A DNA stretch of 64,000 nt. It comes from Cyanobacteria bacterium SZAS LIN-3 (lineage in GTDB: Bacteria; Cyanobacteriota; Vampirovibrionia; Obscuribacterales; Obscuribacteraceae). Both the position numbers and the translations under genes were made by a program. Below are positions 52,880 through 61,592 of this stretch, piece by piece. Numbering within the stretch: position 1 is the stretch's first letter; each line of letters begins with the position of its first letter. Under the pieces are notes generated by a model. It saw only the letters and a program-made list of their open reading frames with translations, was not told the origin of the DNA and did not search any database. The DNA is taken from contig JAFEAV010000027.1 in the NCBI GenBank assembly GCA_018266215.1, positions 1 through 64,000 of the forward strand, in the 5' to 3' direction.

Positions 52880-54161
52880 GCACAGCGGCGGCGGCAAGCA
52901 GCGCCAGAGCTCCGGCAAAGGATGAATGTTCGCCGGCCAGAAAATTAGGCACGACAGTTTTGAACCAGCCCACCAGATAAGGTCCAAAGAAGCCTCCCAG
53001 GGCGCCGATTGAATTGATAAAAGCAATACCCGCCGGCTGAGCGGTAGAGCTGAGACAACTGCGGGCCAGCGCCCAGAAGGGGCCCACCGAGCCCCAGATG
53101 CCGAAGGCGGCAATACTAACTCCGACCAGTCGCAGCCAGGCCGCATCAAAAAAGCAGGCCATCAAAAGTCCGGTGCAGGTAATGGCCGCCGAAGCCGCCA
53201 CATGGAAGCGCCGCTCACTGAGTCGGTCCGAACTGCCGGCGACAAAATACATGCCCAGCCCCTGAAATACAGCCGGCACGGCGGCCAGAAGTGCCGACTG
53301 GGCATCGCTCAAATGGCCGAAAGATTTGATGATTTGCGGCAGCCAGAGCTGGAAGCCGTACATACAGACAGCCATAAAAAAATAGAGCACGGCAAAGCGC
53401 CAGACAAGCAGACTCTTACAGGCGGCTAAAATTGAGGCTTCGCTCCTGTCGACGGGGCCATCCGACGCGTCCGCCGCTTTTGCGGGCGCCGTCAAAGTTT
53501 CGATTTCAAGCGCTTCTTCGGCGCTCAGCCATTTAGCTTCCCGCGGTCTGTCGGCCATATAAAAGAAAGTAATCACACCAAAAATCACAGCCGGCAGCCC
53601 GGTGATGATAAAGAGCCATTTCCAGCCGGCCAAACCGAGCAGACCGGTGAGAGCCAGCGCCGGAGCGGCCATCAGACTGCCCACCACACCTGCCAGGGGT
53701 ATGGCAATCATAAAGCGGGCCACCGCCAGTCCGTAGCGGTCCGGCGGGAACCAGCGGGTCAGATACAAAAGCATGCCCGGGAAAAATCCGGCCTCGGTCA
53801 CACCCAGCAAAAGACGCAGGGCATAAAAGGAGTTCTGGTCCCAGACCAGACACATAGCCAGGGTGACCAGCCCCCAGGCCACCATAATCGAACTTATCCA
53901 GCGGCGCGGGCCAAAGCGCTCAATCAAAAGATTACTGGGGATACCAAAGGCACAGTAACCAAAGAAAAAGACACCCGCTCCAAAACCGAAGGCACTGTCG
54001 GCCAGATGCAAATCGCCCTGCATCTGCAGCGCCGCAAAGGAAAGATTGATGCGGTCCAGATAGGAAATGACATAGAGGACAAGCAAAAAGGGCAGAAGAC
54101 GTCGTGAGACGCGCCCCAGAAGGCGGCTTTGATCGGTGGTGCTGGTCAGTGTCGTAGTCAT
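52836..54161 (-). CDS. MFS transporter, anion:cation symporter-like (sugar-acid type)
   Basis: A 441-residue 12-helix MFS protein of the ACS family. TM1 LPFLLVLYVISYLDRINLSF, the TM3 region FFFGYCAFGIPSNLLIERFG with GPRRW, and the signature GVTEAGFFPGMLLYLTRWFP are typical of ACS carriers such as ExuT and GudP, which import hexuronates and other organic acids. The ATG at 54161 gives MTTTLTSTTDQSRLL. It is convergent with gntK, overlapping it by 44 bp, so the neighbour hints at gluconate or a related sugar acid as substrate. It is divergent from the gene at 54362. Confidence 0.88.
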   Translation of the reverse strand: MTTTLTSTTDQSRLLGRVSRRLLPFLLVLYVISYLDRINLSFAALQMQGDLHLADSAFGFGAGVFFFGYCAFGIPSNLLIERFGPRRWISSIMVAWGLVTLAMCLVWDQNSFYALRLLLGVTEAGFFPGMLLYLTRWFPPDRYGLAVARFMIAIPLAGVVGSLMAAPALALTGLLGLAGWKWLFIITGLPAVIFGVITFFYMADRPREAKWLSAEEALEIETLTAPAKAADASDGPVDRSEASILAACKSLLVWRFAVLYFFMAVCMYGFQLWLPQIIKSFGHLSDAQSALLAAVPAVFQGLGMYFVAGSSDRLSERRFHVAASAAITCTGLLMACFFDAAWLRLVGVSIAAFGIWGSVGPFWALARSCLSSTAQPAGIAFINSIGALGGFFGPYLVGWFKTVVPNFLAGEHSSFAGALALLAAAAVLTAILAVTSPKIRQ

Positions 54162-54361
54162 CGGGGGACCCAATTATAGACCATGTCGAAAATTTGCCCG
54201 GGGCGTATATAACCGGTCAAGCCAACCACTCCCATTGTTCCGTTCTTGCCTCCCCTGTCCCAAGCCACTTAATAGCCTGCACAGCCATTCACCGGATCAA
54301 GTCGATCGGTGGCGGCGCTGCGTCGGCACATTACTTCCAACTACTCAAGCGAGGTAGACCC

Positions 54362-55765
54362 ATGGACTCCACCGCGAGCAGACCTGATGTGGCCATTTCC
54401 GGGGCAGGCGATCATATTCCGTTCGTCACCATCATGTCGGACAAAAGTCACAGCCATCCCCTGGCTGGAGCCGGGTCCGACGGACACAATCTGAGCCGGG
54501 CCACGGCCCAGGAAGTGAAAGCAGGCACTCTGCCGGCGCTGACTCTGGATCATCCGCATCACTGGTACGACGGCACACTCGCCGTGGCCGAGGACGTAGC
54601 GGTCGGCGCGCTCCATGAAGTAACCCAGCATCCCGGCCGCGTAGCGGTCAGTTTCGCCGTCGGCGCCGGCACCGCCGCCCTGGCCTCGGTCCTGTCGGCA
54701 CCGGTGGCGATTGCCGCAACGGCAGCGGGCCTGGCATACGGCGGTTATCAGATTTACAAACATGCCCCCGGCTGGATCCACGCGGCCGAAGGCGTTGCCC
54801 ATCCGGAAAACCACACCCAGGCTGAACTGGCCCGGGATCATCAAGTCTTGCAAAACTTCGGCGGCGGCGTCACAGACATAGCAGCCGGTATCGCCGGCGG
54901 TATTGCTTACCGAGCCGCCAGCTCCGCCCTCAGCGCCGCCCTGGAAGAATCGGCCGAGGCACATCCGATCAAGGCCGCGACAACCAGCTCCACAGCTCAG
55001 CCCGACGACGGCGGTACTGTACATCACGCCGCAACCGGCGCCGCCGGCGGCACCACCGGTGATGGCGGCACATCATCTTCGGCACACGGCAGCTATGTAC
55101 CGGGCCACGACGGCACAGCCGGTTCGGCACATCACGGACTTACTCCCGTCAACGCTCGCGGCGACGCCGCAGGGGGTGCGCCCCTGGAAGCACCGGCGAC
55201 TGCAGCCATGACGCCGGAAGAAGCGGCTCTGGCTAATTCCATTAAAACAACCCAGGGCATTTTCCACCAGGCCACCCGAGAAGGCGGAGCCGGAGTAATT
55301 GAATCAACCAAACAGCTCTACAATGTGCGCTTTGAACAGGTAACGGAAGAAGCCGGCCGCCGCCTGATCACCCTGGAAAATCGCACCGAAGGAGCCTTCA
55401 TGCCCAAAGGCTCATGGATAGCCACCAGACTCGATGCCTCGGGCAATCCTGTAATCGAAGACGGCATTCAGAACAGCTGGTCGATGCAGGCCGCCAAAAT
55501 ACTCAAGACCTATCAAGTCGATCCCTCTACGCTGGAATCTTCAAAAACTTTCGTCGCCCCCACCCGGGTCGATGGACCGAGCGTACATATGGTGCAACTG
55601 GATAAACCACTGGAGATTATGACTAAGTGGGGCCTGATGAAAGCCAAGGTCGGTGACTGGCTGGCCAATTACGACTTCAATAAGGCAGCCGGTACTCCGG
55701 GCAATGACTATGCCATTGTGTCGAGCGAGTCCTACAGTCAGACTTATCAACCCAAGATCAAATAA
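54362..55765 (+). CDS. Protein with membrane-type Ala/Gly segment and C-terminal domain of unknown function
   Basis: A 467-residue protein from ATG 54362, supported by GAGG 7 nt upstream; the longer frame to 54194 is not supported. A His-rich lead (HPHHWYDGTLAVAED) precedes the Ala/Gly/Val-rich segment GRVAVSFAVGAGTAALASVL and ATAAGLAYGGYQIYKHAPG. The middle is Gly/Thr/Ala/His-rich and disordered (about 190-290). The C-terminus (YNVRFEQVTEEAGRRLITLE; FMPKGSWIATRLDASGNPV; KWGLMKAKVGDWLANYD) forms a globular domain resembling PGDYL-type domains, a weak match. The layout is like that of the proteins at 36899 and 42326. Confidence 0.65.
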   Translation: MDSTASRPDVAISGAGDHIPFVTIMSDKSHSHPLAGAGSDGHNLSRATAQEVKAGTLPALTLDHPHHWYDGTLAVAEDVAVGALHEVTQHPGRVAVSFAVGAGTAALASVLSAPVAIAATAAGLAYGGYQIYKHAPGWIHAAEGVAHPENHTQAELARDHQVLQNFGGGVTDIAAGIAGGIAYRAASSALSAALEESAEAHPIKAATTSSTAQPDDGGTVHHAATGAAGGTTGDGGTSSSAHGSYVPGHDGTAGSAHHGLTPVNARGDAAGGAPLEAPATAAMTPEEAALANSIKTTQGIFHQATREGGAGVIESTKQLYNVRFEQVTEEAGRRLITLENRTEGAFMPKGSWIATRLDASGNPVIEDGIQNSWSMQAAKILKTYQVDPSTLESSKTFVAPTRVDGPSVHMVQLDKPLEIMTKWGLMKAKVGDWLANYDFNKAAGTPGNDYAIVSSESYSQTYQPKIK

Positions 55766-55785
55766 GCTGCCGGTCTAAAACATGG

Positions 55786-56838
55786 TCAGTGTATAACCAC
55801 TGATGCATTGGCGCTTTCAAAAGAAATATCGCTCTCCATGAAGAGCATCTTCAGAAGATCGCGGTAGAAACCGTAGAGCGGAATGCTTCGTGCCACGTCA
55901 TCACGCATGGCATCGCGTTGCGATTTAAAGGAGCGGTGCGAAGGTCCGGCCATGTGATCCAGCTCCAGATAATAATTGGCCAGCGGCTGCACCTGGATCT
56001 CGAACAGGCGACCCTGCCACTTTGTCACACTCTTCATGGCACGCCAGCCCGTCTTTTTCATTTTCTCCGGCGGCCCGGTCAAGTAATCTTTGGTCTCGAT
56101 AAAATCCAGCAGCGGATCACTCGGTTTGCGCCCCTCGCTCGGCATCGGCACAAACTCCAGATCAAGCCTGTCCCAGTGCGGTCCGGCCACGGTTATGCCG
56201 CGCAACTTTTCATGCACACGCATACATGTAGGGACATCGTCGCAGACAATCTTGATGCCGAAAATATCTTTGACATACTTGCTGTAATGGCGCAGGTGCT
56301 TGTCTTTTGTCACGAGCTTATCTATTTGAAAAATTTCGTCGGTGACTTTGTTCCACAACTCTTCTTCGGCCTTGACCCGGCTGGTCAAACGATTGACACC
56401 GATGGGAGTGCGCTTCTCCGGGATGTATTCAATAAAATTAGCCGACAGCTCAAGGGAAACCCATTCGCGCTCGCGGCGATAGCGAAAATTATCCAGCATC
56501 TGATTACCCAGATCGATGTCCATGCTGGAAAACAAGGTCTCGCGATTGATGCGCTCTCTAATTAGAAAAGGCCGGTCTTCATCGTAGGGCAGTAAACCGA
56601 TGACATTGCTGTGCAGCTCAAATTCACCTTCCAGAAAATAGGAAGAAAGCAAATGCGAGAGCACATGCAGGTGCCGCTCACCATCAAGAATATTCTGGCG
56701 AAAGGACTCCCTGACGCTGGCTATAAATTCGGTCGACAGCTCAATGCGCACGTGCACATTGGGATCGGCTTCCTGCTCCGCCTTTTTCTCAGCCAGATAA
56801 CTGATGAAACGGTGCAGGACCGGATCATTCATAGCCAT
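55786..56838 (-). CDS. RelA/SpoT-like nucleotidyltransferase-fold protein
   Basis: About 350 residues from the ATG at 56838 (a TTG at 56892 is an alternative). The C-terminal half reads as a RelA/SpoT synthetase-like fold: NRLTSRVKAEEELWNKV, IFQIDKLVTKDKHLRHYSKY, VKDIFGIKIVCDDVPTCMRV, and FEIQVQPLANYYLELDHMAG in place of the ExQIRT strand. In (p)ppGpp synthetases the DIxGxRI strand and a YRSxH block are catalytic; here GIKI replaces GxRI and GWRAMKS stands where YRSxH is expected. It may therefore be a divergent or inactive member. The N-terminal 150 residues are unrelated and helical. It is divergent from the PAS-kinase at 57121 across a 282 bp region. Confidence 0.68.
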   Translation of the reverse strand: MAMNDPVLHRFISYLAEKKAEQEADPNVHVRIELSTEFIASVRESFRQNILDGERHLHVLSHLLSSYFLEGEFELHSNVIGLLPYDEDRPFLIRERINRETLFSSMDIDLGNQMLDNFRYRREREWVSLELSANFIEYIPEKRTPIGVNRLTSRVKAEEELWNKVTDEIFQIDKLVTKDKHLRHYSKYVKDIFGIKIVCDDVPTCMRVHEKLRGITVAGPHWDRLDLEFVPMPSEGRKPSDPLLDFIETKDYLTGPPEKMKKTGWRAMKSVTKWQGRLFEIQVQPLANYYLELDHMAGPSHRSFKSQRDAMRDDVARSIPLYGFYRDLLKMLFMESDISFESANASVVIH

Positions 56839-56939
56839 AAATAACGGCGAATGCACTGGTTGAAAAATGGGATGCGGACCTCTGAGCGCCAAGCCGACCA
56901 GACTATTTTAGGGCAAAAGCCGTCCGGCCGGGTTGATTA

Positions 56940-56977
56940 TGACGCAAGTTGGCGCTTTAATGCTGCAGCTTGCGTCA
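56940..56977. promoter_or_regulatory. Inverted repeat between the RelA/SpoT-like and PAS-kinase genes
   Basis: TGACGCAAG (56940-56948) and CTTGCGTCA (56969-56977) are exact reverse complements separated by 20 bp. The site lies 102 bp upstream of the leftward ATG at 56838 and 144 bp upstream of the rightward GTG at 57121, in the shared promoter region. It fits a dimeric regulator binding site spanning three turns of DNA. Confidence 0.45.
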
Positions 56978-57120
56978 CGTCGGGCTTTTGCAGTCTCCGG
57001 GGCTCCAATTTCAAAAGAAATGGAACTTTACCCAATAGTTACCGTCCGGCAACCATAGGGCAAGCACAAACCAATTGGATGCGGCCGCGGTTGCGATCCT
57101 TACTCCGAAGGTGAAACCTG

Positions 57121-58473
57121 GTGTTAATGCTAAACGGGCAAAACAGGCCTGACGAAACAGAAGAGCTTTTAAGGCAATATCGCACTTTGACTGAGGTCAT
57201 CCCTCAGATTGTATGGACCGCGCGGACCGACGGCGGTATCGACTACGTTAACTACAAGTGGTTTGAGTTCTCCGGCATGAATTTTGAACAGACCCGCGAC
57301 CTGGGCTGGCAGCCGGCTCTGCACCCGGACGACATTGAGCCGGTGGCCCTGCAGTGGAAAGAAAGTCTCAGCAACGGTCGACCATTTGAATGCGAAATGC
57401 GCTTCCGCCGCATCGACGGCGTCTACCGCTGGCACCTGGTGCGCGCCCTGCCCTTGCGCAATGAGCAGGGCACCATCGTCAAATGGTGCGGCACCAATAC
57501 CGACATCCATGAGCAGCGCGTGCACATAGATGATCTGGAAAAGCGCATCATAGAAGATCCAGTAAAACTGAAACAGGGCAACCTGCCCACCCCCAAAGCA
57601 GTTTTTGCCGAGCGCTACGTAATAGAAGGCGTACTGACCACCGGCGGCATGGGCAGCATCTACCGCGCCCGCCATTTGCATATGGGTCGCATCGTGGCGA
57701 TCAAGATCCTGCATCCCTTTTTGCACGGCAATCTCAAACTAATCAAACAGTTCCAGCAGGAAGCGGAAGTGGCCGCCGGATTGATTCATCCAAACGTCGT
57801 GACAATCTTCGATTTCGGCATTTCAAAATCAGGGGAACCGTTCCTGGTGATGGACTACATCGACGGTCACAGTCTCGACGAAATACTCAACAGTGAAAAG
57901 ACCTTGAGCCTGAGACGCTTCCTGCGGCTCTTCATCCAGGTCTGCGATGGTCTGCAAGAAGCGCACAACAAGGGCATCGTGCATTGCGATATAAAACCGG
58001 GCAATATTATGATCGGTAAAAAAGGAGATGCGAAAGGCGAACAGACAAGAGAATGTCCCAAGATTGTCGACTTCGGCATCGCCCGCATCAATCCAAAGGA
58101 TTTAGGGATTTCGGAAAAACGCACCATGGATTTTGCCGTCAGCGGCAGCCCCCGCTATATGAGCCCCGAACAGTGCGTGGGCGGATCGGTGGACGAACGC
58201 TCGGACATTTATTCGCTGGCCTGCGTCATGTACGAAGCGATCACCGGCCGGCCGGTCTTCGATGATCTGACGGTCTACGAACTCTTCAACAAACAGGTCA
58301 ATTACCCGCCGCGACCATTTGAAAAAATTTGCCCGCAGTTGAAACTGCCAGCGGAACTGGAAGCCCTGCTTTTTGAAATGCTTGCCAAAGCCCCGGAAAA
58401 GCGCGTGCAAAGCGCCAGAGAAGTACGACGTCGCCTGATGATGATCTACCACCAACTGGCCCCTACGATTTAA
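57121..58473 (+). CDS. PAS-domain Ser/Thr protein kinase of the non-RD type
   Basis: A 450-residue cytoplasmic kinase. The GTG start has AAGGTG 7 nt upstream. Residues 20-145 are a PAS fold with PAC (LTEVIPQIVWTARTDGGIDY; ALHPDDIEPVALQWKESLSN; RWHLVRALPLRNEQGTIVKW; WCGTNTDIHEQ). The kinase domain (about 160-440) has VLTTGGMGSIYRARH, IVAIKIL, the catalytic loop H288-C289-D290 in IVHCDIKPGNI, VDFGIARI, SGSPRYMSPEQCVGG and SDIYSLACVMYEA. Cys replaces the usual Arg before the catalytic Asp, so it is a non-RD kinase, not needing activation-loop phosphorylation. There is no membrane helix; PAS may bind a small ligand or sense redox. Confidence 0.9.
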   Translation: MLMLNGQNRPDETEELLRQYRTLTEVIPQIVWTARTDGGIDYVNYKWFEFSGMNFEQTRDLGWQPALHPDDIEPVALQWKESLSNGRPFECEMRFRRIDGVYRWHLVRALPLRNEQGTIVKWCGTNTDIHEQRVHIDDLEKRIIEDPVKLKQGNLPTPKAVFAERYVIEGVLTTGGMGSIYRARHLHMGRIVAIKILHPFLHGNLKLIKQFQQEAEVAAGLIHPNVVTIFDFGISKSGEPFLVMDYIDGHSLDEILNSEKTLSLRRFLRLFIQVCDGLQEAHNKGIVHCDIKPGNIMIGKKGDAKGEQTRECPKIVDFGIARINPKDLGISEKRTMDFAVSGSPRYMSPEQCVGGSVDERSDIYSLACVMYEAITGRPVFDDLTVYELFNKQVNYPPRPFEKICPQLKLPAELEALLFEMLAKAPEKRVQSAREVRRRLMMIYHQLAPTI

Positions 58474-58496
58474 GTGCAAATCTTTTCAGGCTGCGC

Positions 58497-59018
58497 TCAG
58501 ACCAGAACGCCCGAGAGACGAACAGCCGTCTGCGCCAGCTCGCCCAATCTTTCTTTGATCTTGGGATCAGTCAATTTACCGTCGGAGAAGCTACTGCCCT
58601 CCGAATAAACGAAACGCGGAATAATGACGCAACGAAAATCGAGCATCAGACTATTGGCCACACCCATCACCGACATATAGCTGGAATGGCCTCCAGCAGC
58701 GCAAACAAAGCCGACAATTTTTTCATCCCAGGCTTTGCCGGTCAGTTCGATCAAATTTTTGAAAGAGGCCGAACAAGCGAAGTTATAAACAGGAATGCCC
58801 ACCAGAACACAGTCAGCACTCTTTATCTGGCGCTGCAATTTGATCACGATCGGATTGCTGTAGCACTCGCCGCCGTCACACATGGGCAGGTCGTAATCAC
58901 GCAGGTCGATGAATTCGCGCTCCACGTGAGCCGGCAGTTGCGTCAGTAATTCCTCCATCATCAGTCGGCTTTTGCTGTTTATATTAAGACTGGCGCTGAT
59001 AATGACAAACTTACTCAC
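58497..59018 (-). CDS. NADPH-dependent FMN reductase-like flavoprotein
   Basis: A 173-residue flavodoxin-fold protein. A GTG at 59018 follows GGAG by 6 nt. The FMN loop is IISASLNINSKSRLMMEEL, the middle strand has IKSADCVLVGIPVYNFACSA (PxYN), and WDEKIVGFVCAAGGHSSYMS carries the GG loop near the isoalloxazine ring. Family members (NADPH:FMN reductases, azoreductases, chromate reductases) transfer electrons from NAD(P)H. The substrate cannot be deduced. It is convergent with the PAS kinase. Confidence 0.87.
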   Translation of the reverse strand: MSKFVIISASLNINSKSRLMMEELLTQLPAHVEREFIDLRDYDLPMCDGGECYSNPIVIKLQRQIKSADCVLVGIPVYNFACSASFKNLIELTGKAWDEKIVGFVCAAGGHSSYMSVMGVANSLMLDFRCVIIPRFVYSEGSSFSDGKLTDPKIKERLGELAQTAVRLSGVLV

Positions 59019-59116
59019 TTCACACTCCGTTGTTTCCTGGGTCCACCTGGCCAGGGTATTATACTCGTTGTAAAACCGCCAGGCGCGCCTGGTCTCTTCC
59101 AGAAAGGAAAGCCCCT

Positions 59117-59821
59117 ATGAACATTGCCAAGATTTCCTGCTGTGCGACTCTTTGCGCACTGACGGTCGTTCTTTCGGGCTGCGGCATTTCCACCAACAAA
59201 GACGGCGGCATTTCCATCAATACCGGCGCCGTGGGTGGCGCCCCACAGGGCTCGGGCTATCGCACGCAGAAACCACTGACTCTTGGAATGTTCCACGCCG
59301 TAGAGAGTAACGCCGTCTGCGACCTCGACATAACCGACGGCCAGCCCCTCAACGTCATCCTGGAAGCTGATGAAAACCTCTTTCCCCAGATCATCACCGA
59401 AATCAAAGACGGCGTACTGGTGATTAATCTTGACAAAAGCGTAAGCTCAAATAAAGCCTTCAAAGTGATAATCAAGATGCCCAAGCTAGACAAATTGACC
59501 TGTGCCGGGGTGGGCACGGTCACGGTCAATGGGGTCTCCGAACCGACTCTCTCTATCAAACAGGCCGGGGCCGGTTCAATAACGGCGTCGGGCGCCACGG
59601 ATATCCTCGACCTCACCCTCTCCGGGGTTGGCCAGGCCGACCTGAGACAATTGCAGGCTCGGGCCGCCACTGTCCTACTATCGGGCACGGGCTCGGCCAA
59701 GGTTAACGCCACCGAGATGCTCACCGCTGAAGTTTCGGGCATAGGCAAACTGACTTATGCCGGCAATCCGGGCAAACTGCAGAAAAAGATTTCGGGTCTG
59801 GGCTCAATCAATCCGGAATAG
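59117..59821 (+). CDS. Lipoprotein of the DUF2807 (head GIN) family
   Basis: A 234-residue lipoprotein. The ATG at 59117 follows AAGGAAAG; the open frame upstream lacks a signal. MNIAKISCCATLCALTVVLSGC has lipobox LSGC with Cys22. Residues 60-234 are a DUF2807 right-handed beta-solenoid with repeating short strands: FHAVESNAVCDLDITDG, KLTCAGVGTVTVNG, LTLSGVGQADL and VLLSGTGSAKVN. These are usually outer-membrane or surface structural domains of unknown function. A Gly-rich N-terminal linker precedes the solenoid. Confidence 0.85.
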   Translation: MNIAKISCCATLCALTVVLSGCGISTNKDGGISINTGAVGGAPQGSGYRTQKPLTLGMFHAVESNAVCDLDITDGQPLNVILEADENLFPQIITEIKDGVLVINLDKSVSSNKAFKVIIKMPKLDKLTCAGVGTVTVNGVSEPTLSIKQAGAGSITASGATDILDLTLSGVGQADLRQLQARAATVLLSGTGSAKVNATEMLTAEVSGIGKLTYAGNPGKLQKKISGLGSINPE

Positions 59822-59839
59822 AGAAGCTGTCTGCCAGGA

Positions 59840-61105
59840 CTATTCGGCCTTGTTGGGTTCAAGCGGCTGGGTGTAGAGACTCTGCACATGCAAGCGGCGC
59901 AATTTAGGCGCGCGAAAAGCGGTAAATAGCACCACCAGTAGTGTCATACACCCGCCAAATACAACCGAAGGCACCAGCCCCATTAACTTGGCTGTGACGC
60001 CCGATTCAAACTCACCGATCTCATTGGACGAGCCGATAAAAATATTATTGACGGCCGAAACGCGTCCTTTCATTTCGTTGGGTGTGACCAGTTGAAAAAT
60101 AGTGGAGCGCACCCAGATGCTGACACCATCGAGGGCACCACTGAGGGCCAGTAAACAAAGGGAAAGATAAAAATTGGTCGAGAGACCAAAGGCGATCATA
60201 CAGAGTCCAAAACCAGCCACCGCCAGCATCAGCACCACCCCCGAGTGGCGAGCAATCGGGCGGTGCGTCAAAATAGCTGCGGTCAAAACCGCGCCCAGCG
60301 AAGGGGCCGCGCGCAACATGCCCAGCGCCTCGGGACCGGTATGAAAAATCTTGTCGGTAAAAACAGGCAAAAGAGCAACGGCCCCGCCGAAGAGCACGGC
60401 AAAAAGGTCCAGAGCCATGGCCCCTAAAATTATCTGGTTGGAAAAAACAAAACTCAGCCCTTCTTTGATGTTGGCGACAATGCTGACGACCTTTTTAGAA
60501 CTGAGCACAGTGCGCGCCTTGATCAAAGCGAAGCAGAGAACCGAACCGAGTAGAAGTGTGAAAGAAAACAGATATGTCGCGGGCGCGGCCAGCCAGACAT
60601 AAATCCAGCCACCCAGCATCGGCCCGGCCATGGCCGAGGCCTGCCAGGTGGTGCTGTTCCAGGCCGAGGCGTTACCCAGAAGCTCCCGCGGCACAATGTC
60701 CGAAACCATACCGAAGACGGCCGGGCCATAGAACCCCCGGGCAAAGCCGCTCAGAGCCACCACTGTGAAAATGAGCATAACAAGCTGATTTTGATCGGCC
60801 ACATAATGTGACGACAGGGACAGGAGCAGCATAGAAAGACAGAGCGCAACGAGACAGCTCATGGCTATGCGTCGCCGGTCAACAACATCGGCCACGTGAC
60901 CGGCATATAATGCCACTCCGATAGCCGGCAGAGCTTCGGCCAGACCAATAAAGCCCAGGGCAAGCGGATTTTTTGTAATCGAATATATTTGCCAGCCTAC
61001 GGCTATAGCCTGGATCTGAACAGCCACCGTACCCAACAGTCGCCCGATCAAAAGCAGACGAAAATCGGCCAGTTTCAGGACTGCATAGGGGCTGGGGTCG
61101 GACAT
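59840..61105 (-). CDS. MFS transporter, EntS-like exporter group
   Basis: A 421-residue 12-helix MFS protein of the MFS_3/EntS type (siderophore or antibiotic exporters). TM1 begins KLADFRLLLIGRLLGTVAVQ, followed by GWQIYSITKNPLALGFIGLA and AGHVADVVDRRRIAMSCLVA (GxxaDxxdRRr, the loop 2-3 motif). The ATG at 61105 is preferred over a TTG at 61138. The substrate is unknown. It is divergent from the sigma-4 protein with a 144 bp gap. Confidence 0.87.
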   Translation of the reverse strand: MSDPSPYAVLKLADFRLLLIGRLLGTVAVQIQAIAVGWQIYSITKNPLALGFIGLAEALPAIGVALYAGHVADVVDRRRIAMSCLVALCLSMLLLSLSSHYVADQNQLVMLIFTVVALSGFARGFYGPAVFGMVSDIVPRELLGNASAWNSTTWQASAMAGPMLGGWIYVWLAAPATYLFSFTLLLGSVLCFALIKARTVLSSKKVVSIVANIKEGLSFVFSNQIILGAMALDLFAVLFGGAVALLPVFTDKIFHTGPEALGMLRAAPSLGAVLTAAILTHRPIARHSGVVLMLAVAGFGLCMIAFGLSTNFYLSLCLLALSGALDGVSIWVRSTIFQLVTPNEMKGRVSAVNNIFIGSSNEIGEFESGVTAKLMGLVPSVVFGGCMTLLVVLFTAFRAPKLRRLHVQSLYTQPLEPNKAE

Positions 61106-61249
61106 GAGGATACCAATGGGGCCGGCTTGCGCATACAAGCTTACTGCTCGGGGCCGGTATCCCCAGATGAAACAAAGCTAAGGCAACAATTCGGTACCGC
61201 CGGCAAGACAAAGGGAAGGCACTATACAGGAAGCCCCGAGAGGTGTCAT

Positions 61250-61579
61250 ATGACTAGCGATTCATTTGGAAACGGAAACCTCAAGGTTACGTACATTCCC
61301 CTGGTCCAGCAAGCACTGGAAGCCCTTCAGTCGCTGAATCCGGTAGAGCGAGCAATACTCGGTTTGAGATTTGGCCTCGATGATGGAATGGAACGAGATC
61401 TCGACGAAGTAGCAGAACATTACGGAGTACCGGTAGACATAATACGCGGCGTAGAAATCGACGCTCTGCGCAAACTGAGGCACCACGAGTGCTACCAGAG
61501 CCCGCCGGGCAAACGCCGGGCAAAAAGCACTCACGAAAGAAAAAAAGGACAGAAGCCGCATCTTTATGTCGTCGAATGA
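61250..61579 (+). CDS. Stand-alone sigma-70 region 4-like DNA-binding protein
   Basis: A 109-residue protein. The ATG at 61250 has AGAGGTG 4 nt upstream; the longer upstream frame lacks protein-like sequence. Residues 18-75 read as sigma-70 region 4: LQSLNPVERAILGLRFGLDD (region 4.1 with LRFGLDDG), then LDEVAEHYGVPVDIIRGVEI and DALRKLRHH (region 4.2 helix-turn-helix, DALRKLR). There is no region 2, so it cannot melt promoters alone. It may bind -35 elements as an anti-sigma-like or co-regulator. A basic tail (KRRAKSTHERKKGQK) could contact DNA. Confidence 0.78.
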   Translation: MTSDSFGNGNLKVTYIPLVQQALEALQSLNPVERAILGLRFGLDDGMERDLDEVAEHYGVPVDIIRGVEIDALRKLRHHECYQSPPGKRRAKSTHERKKGQKPHLYVVE

Positions 61580-61592
61580 CGGCTCGGCTCGC

